From Bradyrhizobium sp. sGM-13 (GTDB lineage Bacteria > Pseudomonadota > Alphaproteobacteria > Rhizobiales > Xanthobacteraceae): a stretch of 48,537 nt of DNA. Made by a program: the position numbers and the translations under genes. How positions within the stretch are numbered: the first letter of the stretch is position 1; every line of letters begins with the position of its first letter. Location of the stretch: contig NZ_JAGWDK010000037.1 of assembly GCF_018398875.1 (NCBI RefSeq), forward strand, positions 1 through 48,537, given 5' to 3'. A model generated the notes under the pieces. That model made no database searches, was not told the DNA's origin, and saw nothing but the letters and a program-made list of their open reading frames with translations. Of the stretch, positions 43,198-48,537 are shown in pieces.

Positions 43198-43984
43198 TGC
43201 ATCTCGTCAGCTAAATGCTGGAAGGCCAAACGAGACCTCATCGAGGTTGCCTTGCAATTGAAGAATATTCTTCTGTTCTAGTAGCGAGTGGGCGCTTTGA
43301 CTCCGATAAGAAGCTTAATGTGTATGACTCCGTAGCGCCCCGCTGCCCTCTCCGCGATCCGACCAGACAAGGTCCTTCACCGAGCCCTTTCTGATCGAAC
43401 GTGAGCTGAGATGCCGGTCATCATGTGGGTCTCTCAATCAGGAAACCGTGAAAAGGGAGCGCCTGATAGGTCACGACTAGCTGCCGTTATCCGGGTTTCG
43501 CGCGATGATGCCCACGCTCGCAATAGCGATGGCGGCGTTAGATCCAACATCGAACAAGCTATGTAACTGCCGGATACGCAACGTGGTGAGAGCGACGCCG
43601 CAAGCAACAGCCAAGCCAGAGATGATCGAGGCGGTGGGCGCCCGTCGGGCTGCCGAGTCGCAATTCGCCTTGGCCTGCGCGCGCGCTTCCGTACGAAAGC
43701 AAACGCGCCTCTTGTCTAGAAGCCGCCAAGCTGTTGCGAATGCGACATCGCGAGCGAAAAAAACAGCCAATTTGCGGTTGCGTCGCAGTGGCTCAAATCC
43801 TGCACCGCGCCAGGTGGCAGTAGGGCCAAGCCGGTCGCAGAAGTCCGAAGTTGCAATTGAAAGGGGAATCGCGAGCTGCGGAGCATTGGGAGCTTTTTGG
43901 GTTTCTAAGCCTCTCAACCCATTTCCGCTGTGCTTCGTTACGCTTGCGGACCGGTGCTGTTCGCACGGTTCTCGACATAGGTGT
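43198..43984. other. Degenerate stretch, no intact gene
   Basis: Open frames on both strands (43505-44005 plus, 43477-43917 minus) are long for the size but mutually overlapping, and I recognise no motif. In reverse complement, part of 43630-43780 resembles 9843-9960, so this is probably an old repeated fragment. Confidence 0.4.
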
Positions 43985-44261
43985 AATGATGAAATCCGCG
44001 TCTAGTGAGAACGAATCGATCAAGACCGTCGCCCCTGAGAGCCAATCGAGTGTCAACGCCATTCTGACGACGGCTTTTACAATGTGCCCCTTATCTAGGT
44101 GGCTCTATCCGGAGCCGGAGCGCTACTTGCGCCATTCAGCGGGTTCATCGAGCATTACTGCGGCGATCCATACACCAATCGAAGCGGCATATTTCGATAA
44201 CGGCGACAAGGCGCGCTTCTGTGGCAGACCGACAAAATGCATCGGAACGACGCGCGGATGA
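43985..44261 (+). pseudogene. GNAT acetyltransferase, N-terminal remnant
   Basis: The translated stretch VNAILTTAFTMCPLSRWLYP and EPERYLRHSA resembles the start of GNAT proteins with a D-P-x-x-R-W-x-Y/W-P-D-x-x-x-Y motif. After about 60 residues similarity stops and the acetyl-CoA-binding motif is absent. No ribosome-binding site fits the start. It is most likely a gene fragment. Confidence 0.55.
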
Positions 44262-44334
44262 TGAAGTTCCTGCTCGGGAGCGTTCCAGAGTACAGGCGAG
44301 CGGAAACCGAAAGGGTACCCCGATTGTTCTCTGA

Positions 44335-44655
44335 TATGCGATCCGCAGCCTAGGTATCGGAGGGATCAAGCGAACCTTCCGTCAATGTGAGCAACTCGCG
44401 GCCTACGCAGCCGAAGAGCTAAATGCCCATGGCGTGAGAGCGTGGCGCAATCCCGATGCGCTGACCGTGGTCTTCCCTCCCGTTGGAGAATGCATCAAGA
44501 CCAAGTGGTAGATTGCGACGCAGGACGTCAGCCACCTGGTCGTCACGCCGGGCACGACCAAGCACCAGATCGATGCGCTAATCGAAGCTATGACGACGAG
44601 AAGGCTGGGGCTCGAGGAATCGGACATTCGTGATGGCTGCGTGTGGCACGCTTAA
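44335..44655 (+). pseudogene. Histidine decarboxylase-like (PLP group II), C-terminal fragment with internal stop
   Basis: The frame reads RSLGIGGIKRTFRQCEQLAA, then YAAEELNAHGVRAWRNPDAL, TVVFPPVGECIKTKW, a TAG at 44509-44511, then IATQDVSHLVVTPGTTKHQI and DALIEAMTTRRLGLEE to the TAA at 44653. This is the C-terminal part of bacterial PLP-dependent histidine decarboxylase. The PLP-lysine region is missing because the 5' part is lost. Removing the TAG leaves a continuous frame, so decay is recent. Confidence 0.75.
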
Positions 44656-45107
44656 CCCCCTAACATCGGAGTAGGTGAGGTGCGTCGAGTGTCTACTCCG
44701 CTTGCTCTCGAAGGAGATGAATGTTGCAATCACATTGATCGAGCACCGCATCATGACACTCGAAGGGTTGTCGGGCCTTAGTAGTCTCGCATTCGTTGCC
44801 GGAACGGCCTATCGTACCGAGCCAAACATGGTGCGGTCCTCTCGGTCGGATCCGTCACCTTTGGCTAAGGACTGCCGATAAAAATTTCGATGAACGTTTC
44901 TGGAGCTTCGGGCGAATGTCCTCGACGCGATCTCAAGCCGGAGCACTGTTGTGGATCGGCGAGGAGAACCAATGGCGACAAACGAGCGTTGCTAGTCGCG
45001 AAGCGTCTAGCCGTCAAATCTTGTGCAAGCAATTTCTGCGGGGGACGTCGAGTTGGGTAAGTCAAGCGAGCGGATTGGAAGCGCCCGAGTAAGCTTAAGA
45101 AGGAAGC
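44656..45107. other. Intergenic stretch, no gene recognised
   Basis: Frames at 44675-44881 (plus) and 44865-45146 (minus) show no known motif. Nothing else seen. Confidence 0.45.
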
Positions 45108-45347
45108 GTGCCGGAGCGGCTTCCGCCTACCGCTGCGCGACCGCAAAGGCGCCGATCGATGAGAAGGGGGGCTGCCATTCGGCGTGCCCGGCTCGAGAGC
45201 GGGCTTACGCTTGGCGATGGTGCATCGGCAGCATGTATTTCAGTCCGGATGATCAGTCGGTTCGAAACGAGGCAATCGACCGTCAGCATTGTGCTGCTTG
45301 AAAGTTTCTGCGCGAGATTAGGTAATGACCTGGGCGTTTTTCCGTGA
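45108..45347 (+). CDS. XRE-family helix-turn-helix regulator, small
   Basis: Starts at GTG 45108 with AAGAAGG upstream, or at ATG 45159. The helix-turn-helix part is AIRRARLESGLTLGDGASAA, then CISVRMISRFETRQSTVSIV, then LLESFCARLGNDLGVFP. This is the Cro/C1-type pattern (R-x-x-x-G-x-S/T, S-x-x-x-I-S-x-x-E-x-G) with small changes (GDGASAAC in place of G-x-x-A-x-x-x). At 79 residues it has no effector domain. Such short regulators are common in mobile islands. Target unknown. Confidence 0.65.
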   Translation: MPERLPPTAARPQRRRSMRRGAAIRRARLESGLTLGDGASAACISVRMISRFETRQSTVSIVLLESFCARLGNDLGVFP

Positions 45348-45593
45348 AGTTGAACGACGGGAGAGGCTCAACTCAAAGGCGCTGATCAAAGTGGAGGTCG
45401 TCCGCTCAGCTGGCAGGTACGGCACACCTATCGCTTGCTGTCGCACCGAAAGGGAGCACGGAAGCTTTTCGAACCCTTCCTCATCAGCATACAAGCAGAA
45501 AGCGATAGCATCCGCGGTTTCTATGCGCGTTAAGTGATGAAAAGCGCGCAAACGCGTCGATCCGCGGGGTGAAACGCCTGCATCAGCGTGTTG

Positions 45594-46070
45594 TCAATTC
45601 TCGGATGGTGCTTCAACGGGAACAGCAAAGCCCGCCTTTACGCGATCCAATACGACCATCGTCTTGAAGCTCTTAATGTCCGGGTTCACATAGAAGAACC
45701 GCCGAGTGAACTCCTCATAATCTTCCATTGTGGGCGCGGTAACGTATAGGACAAAATCCGCGTCGCCGGTGACGTAGAAGCCGTTGACGATCTCAACGGA
45801 CGATCTGATGGCCTTCTTGAATCTATCGATTATATCTGAACGCTCTCGCTCCATGGTCACCAGCACCAGCATTTGAATAGGTCTGCCCACCGCTTTCGGC
45901 GAAACGATTGAAACATCGGCCTCGATAATGCCCTCCGAACGGAGCCTCTTCAGTCGTCGTTGACACGCGGTAGCAGAAAGCCCTGCTAGTGCGCCGATCA
46001 CCTCGGAAGTTAGGCGGTTGTTCTTTTGCACAATCTCGAGGATGCGGGCGTCTATCCGATCGTATTGCAT
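45594..46070 (-). CDS. Lrp/AsnC-family transcriptional regulator
   Basis: 158 residues from ATG 46070. The N-terminal winged helix is typical: MQYDRIDARILEIVQKNNRL, SEVIGALAGLSATACQRRLK and RLRSEGIIEADVSIVSP. The C-terminal RAM/AsnC ligand domain follows: MLVLVTMERERSDIIDRFKK, VNGFYVTGDADFVLYVTAPT, MEDYEEFTRRFFYVNPDIKS and FKTMVVLDRVKAGFAVPVE. It probably binds an amino acid and forms octamers. Its targets are not visible in the window. A longer start upstream has an atypical sequence. Confidence 0.94.
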   Translation of the reverse strand: MQYDRIDARILEIVQKNNRLTSEVIGALAGLSATACQRRLKRLRSEGIIEADVSIVSPKAVGRPIQMLVLVTMERERSDIIDRFKKAIRSSVEIVNGFYVTGDADFVLYVTAPTMEDYEEFTRRFFYVNPDIKSFKTMVVLDRVKAGFAVPVEAPSEN

Positions 46071-46342
46071 AATCGGCTCCCCGGCCTTGAGGTGAATTTC
46101 ATCCCGAAAGGCGTCCAAAATATTCCAAATGCATGCGATGATTTCAACGAATGACCGCGTGGGCCATCGCACCGTCTTGGCCGCTGGTAGTGAGTCTGCT
46201 CCGCCAGGAGTTGATCATCCTGCCGGATGAAGAGCAGCCAGTGAACGTTAACGACGACGTGTGAATGGTATGAGGCGTTGGTGCGATCACCTGCTGCTCC
46301 CCACCTTTGCCAAAGATCGTTCGTTTAAAGGAGGGCCTATGC

Positions 46343-46640
46343 TCAAATTTCAAGCTGGCTCTGCTTTCTCTTGCGAAGCTTTTGGGTTCCGGAGATTGCG
46401 GGCCCCTCGGCTCTAACTTGCTGACGGATTTGCTCAAGCTGGCGGCCGATCTCGGCCTTGCCGCTGGCAACGCGATTGCGCCAAAGACCGCTTACAATGT
46501 TCGCATCCTTCTGAAAACGTTGCTCCACGCTCCGGGCCTTCTCCTCGCCTATCCATCGTTGGGGCGCTGCCGCCGGCGGCCCAGGGCGATGACCTCGATG
46601 CAACGATAGGAATCAACTTCCTGCCTGAAATCATGCATCG
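46343..46640 (-). mobile_element. Decayed IS66-type tnpA remnant
   Basis: Minus-strand frames read FRQEVDSYRCIEVIALGRRR, then GEEKARSVEQRFQKDANIVS and GLWRNRVASGKAEIGRQLEQ. These follow the IS66 OrfA protein at 47756-48217 (RQEGDSYRRVEVI..., TGEEKARIVAESVEEGANIS) with many changes and frameshifts. Orientation is opposite to that copy. Confidence 0.55.
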
Positions 46641-46737
46641 CATTGCCGCCATTCCACCTCCACTGATGAACTCAGTCTAGGCCGGATCGCAGGTGAGCCG
46701 AAGGATGGAGGTGAGGGGCTCATGCCGGTAGACTTAG

Positions 46738-46962
46738 TTACGTGTTGAGCGGCACAGGTACTGAAGTTGACTTGAGCCTCAACGTGAAAGGAAATGTGGT
46801 CGCTAACAGCCGTTCGAAGGCGGAACACTGTTCAACCAGGCGTTGCTCGATGAGCTTTCGCTCCTCATCAGGCAACTCGCTTTGAAGCAACTTAAGACAA
46901 CGCCAAATTTCATTGCGCACTGATCTGATCTCACTTAAGCTATCATCAATCGAAGTACTCAT
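46738..46962 (-). CDS. Small protein of unknown function
   Basis: 74 residues from ATG 46962. An in-frame GTG at 46974 would add four. It has helical, charged sequence: SIDDSLSEIRSVRNEIWRCL, KLLQSELPDEERKLIEQRLV, EQCSAFERLLATTF, then FTLRLKSTSVPVPLNT. Codon use looks genuine. No clear ribosome-binding site. I recognise no family, and neither neighbour suggests a function. Confidence 0.5.
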   Translation of the reverse strand: MSTSIDDSLSEIRSVRNEIWRCLKLLQSELPDEERKLIEQRLVEQCSAFERLLATTFPFTLRLKSTSVPVPLNT

Positions 46963-47755
46963 GGATGCCGACACAGTGTGGAACTAACCTTTGAAAACTT
47001 ATCAAAGTGTCATCCTCGGCGAAGCCGCACACTGAATCGCCTTCATCACGAACGTTTCAGGTGTGTTGAGGATGGCCGGAAGATCAGGCCGACAGTGGCA
47101 TTCATGGCATCAAGATAGCATCGATAGATGCAGGCCTCGCGCGCCGATCTCGGGGCCACCATAAATCTTAGGCTCTCAATCGAGCCACGGTGGAAGCTTT
47201 GCGCATGTTCGCCTTCAGTCGGCATTACGTCTATAGCCTCCCTACATTGTCTTCCGCTTCACCATGCCCGCAGGTGAGGTGCAGCGATCCCAAGTCTGAG
47301 GTCCGCCTTGTTGGCGAAGCGGCTCGCTCCATCGGAGTGCTTTGCGAGGTTTGCTGAGTTTAACGAATATTTAGATCTTGATTAATGCAATGAGCAGCGC
47401 ATCTTCGTGGAATTTCTGCGCTTTGGTACATTTTTTTGATGGATTCAAGCGGCCGGGATGCGATGGGTTTGTAGCAGCACTCGTGAAGTCGCCACTGCCA
47501 ATACAGGCACGCGAACAAGCTTTAACGCGAGCCATGTGTTACCGGCAGAGCGTGTGAGATGTCGATCTCGGCCTTCCTTTTTCATTACGGGGGCGGAGAA
47601 TGCTTACTCTCCACATTTCTTCCGATCATGGTCGTCTGGATGGAAGGAGTGCACCATATCGCTTTCTACGGTAACCGGCATGAGGCCCCCACCTCGCCAT
47701 CGCGAGGTTCACCTGCGATACAGCTTGGCATGAGCTGATCTGTGGAGGTGGCGCG
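46963..47755. other. Intergenic stretch before the IS66-type element
   Basis: No gene recognised. GTAACCGGCATGAGGCCCCC at about 47670-47689 might be the left terminal repeat of the IS66-type element, but the right end is outside the window, so I cannot check it. The frame at 47458-47733 (plus) has no motif. Confidence 0.4.
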
Positions 47756-48217
47756 ATGGCAAATGCCATGCTTGATGCCAGGCAGGAAGGTGACTCTTAT
47801 CGCCGCGTCGAGGTGATCACCGGGGAGCGCCGACGGTGACGGTGGACGGGCGAGGAGAAGGCCCGGATCGTGGCGGAGAGCGTTGAGGAGGGTGCGAACA
47901 TCTCCGAGGTGGCGCGGCGCAATGGCGTTTCCCGCGGGCTGCTTACGGTGTGGCGACGCCAAGTTGCGGCGGCGGTAGCGGGCAAGCCGCCAAACTTCGT
48001 GCCGATCCAAATTGGTGCCGAGAGCGGTGGCGGGACAGCAGGCGAGTCCGAGCGTATTTCGCCGGTACAAACGAAGCCTTTGGAGATCAGCGCGCCGCGG
48101 GCCAAGGCCTGCGGGGTGATCGAGATCGAGGTGAGCGGGGCGCGCATCCGGGGCGAGCCGGGCGTGGAGCTGGCGACGCTGTCGACCGTGCTGGCAGCGC
48201 TTCGGGGCATCCGGTGA
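47756..48217 (+). pseudogene. IS66-type tnpA, stopped by a nonsense codon
   Basis: From ATG 47756 the frame encodes MANAMLDARQEGDSYRRVEV, then ITGERRR and a TGA at 47837-47839 (codon 28, where CGA would give Arg). It continues WTGEEKARIVAESVEEGANI, SEVARRNGVSRGLLTVWRRQ, ending ELATLSTVLAALRGIR. This is the IS66 OrfA (TnpA) accessory protein, with helix-turn-helix. Restart downstream is possible (GTG 47870). The stop overlaps the tnpB start. Confidence 0.85.
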
Positions 48218-48533
48218 TTGCGCTACGGTCCGACCTCAAGGTGGTGCTGGCGACACAGCCGGTCGATTTCCGCAAGTCGGTGCACACGCTGTCGGCGCTG
48301 GTGAGCGAAGCCTGCGCGCGAATCCGTATTGCGGCGACGTCTTCGTGTTCCGCAGCAAGCGTATGGACAGAGTGAAGCTTCTGGCGTGGGACTGCAGCGG
48401 CATGGTGCTGGTGACGAAGTGGCTGCACCAGGGACGCTTTACCTGGCCGCCCGTCCGCGACGGCGTGGTGCATCTAAGTGCGACGCAGCTCGCGATGCTG
48501 CTCGACTATCCATGCGAATGCCCCTCCTCGTGA
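48214..48533 (+). pseudogene. IS66-type tnpB, frameshifted and cut short
   Basis: From GTG 48214: IALRSDLKVVLATQPVDFRK and SVHTLSALVSEACARI. The family sequence (SKRMDRVKLLAWDCSGMVLV, TKWLHQGRFTWPPVRDGVVH, LSATQLAMLLD) continues in another frame after a one-base loss near 48310. After AMLLD the expected GLDW is replaced by YPCECPSS and a stop, so the 3' end is broken or joined to other DNA. The large tnpC is not in the window. Confidence 0.85.
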
Positions 48534-48537
48534 GGCT

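Noticed and set aside
43505..44005. Plus-strand open frame of 166 residues
   Set aside because: Overlaps an equally long minus-strand frame, composition is Arg/Ala-rich and no motif is visible; treated as degenerate DNA.
1..48537. tRNA, rRNA or CRISPR arrays
   Set aside because: No cloverleaf-like sequence with conserved TTCGA arm, no rRNA sequence and no regularly spaced repeats were seen.

Overview
The window looks like part of the symbiosis island of a nodulating Bradyrhizobium-type alphaproteobacterium. It carries a near-complete rhizobial (Rhc) type III secretion system (T3SS), its regulator TtsI, several TtsI-dependent promoters (tts boxes), a NopE1-type effector, and fucose genes of Nod-factor decoration (noeL, nolK, a noeI-like gene). 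Intact genes sit between insertion-sequence remnants and decayed genes, as expected of such an island. There are no tRNA or rRNA genes and no CRISPR array.

Layout. 1-430 is the end of an IS256-type transposase. 685-5972 (minus strand) is one T3SS operon behind a tts box: nopC, nopA (needle), sctD/y4yQ, an SctX-like gene, an SctY-like gene, rhcV (SctV) and the TadD-like lipoprotein gene y4yS. 6340-8083 is nopE1 with its own tts box. 8775-9053 is a small tts-box gene. 9290-9850 holds decayed genes. 10099-12995 is a two-gene M16 peptidase operon. 13386-14336 is a frameshifted effector-like gene behind a tts box. 14411-15109 is rhcC1. 15202-23713 is the main T3SS operon (nopB, rhcJ, nolU, nolV, rhcN, sctO, rhcQ, R, S, T, U). 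It converges on y4xK-rhcC2-ttsI (23753-26607).

27-29 kb and 33.3-35.5 kb are mostly degenerate. 29143-31617 is a large repeat-containing putative effector with a tts box. 31839-33319 is a broken ParA-like ATPase and a P-loop-like paralogue. 35535-36848 is a luciferase-like monooxygenase. 37677-40830 is nolK, noeL and a noeI-like methyltransferase. 41.8-46.1 kb holds a phosphopantetheinyl transferase, an XRE-type regulator and an Lrp-type regulator among gene fragments. 46.3-48.5 kb is IS66-type debris.

How the parts fit. TtsI should activate the tts boxes and so co-express basal body, needle and effectors. The machine looks hybrid. The export core resembles the Ysc family and includes candidate SctX and SctY proteins beside SctV. 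The outer-membrane pore resembles a Tad-pilus secretin (RhcC2) accompanied by a CpaD-like and a TadD-like lipoprotein, with RhcC1 supplying a separate Ysc-type secretin N-terminal half. SctU lacks the usual NPTH autocleavage motif and no SctP ruler gene is visible, so the usual needle-length and substrate switch may be altered.
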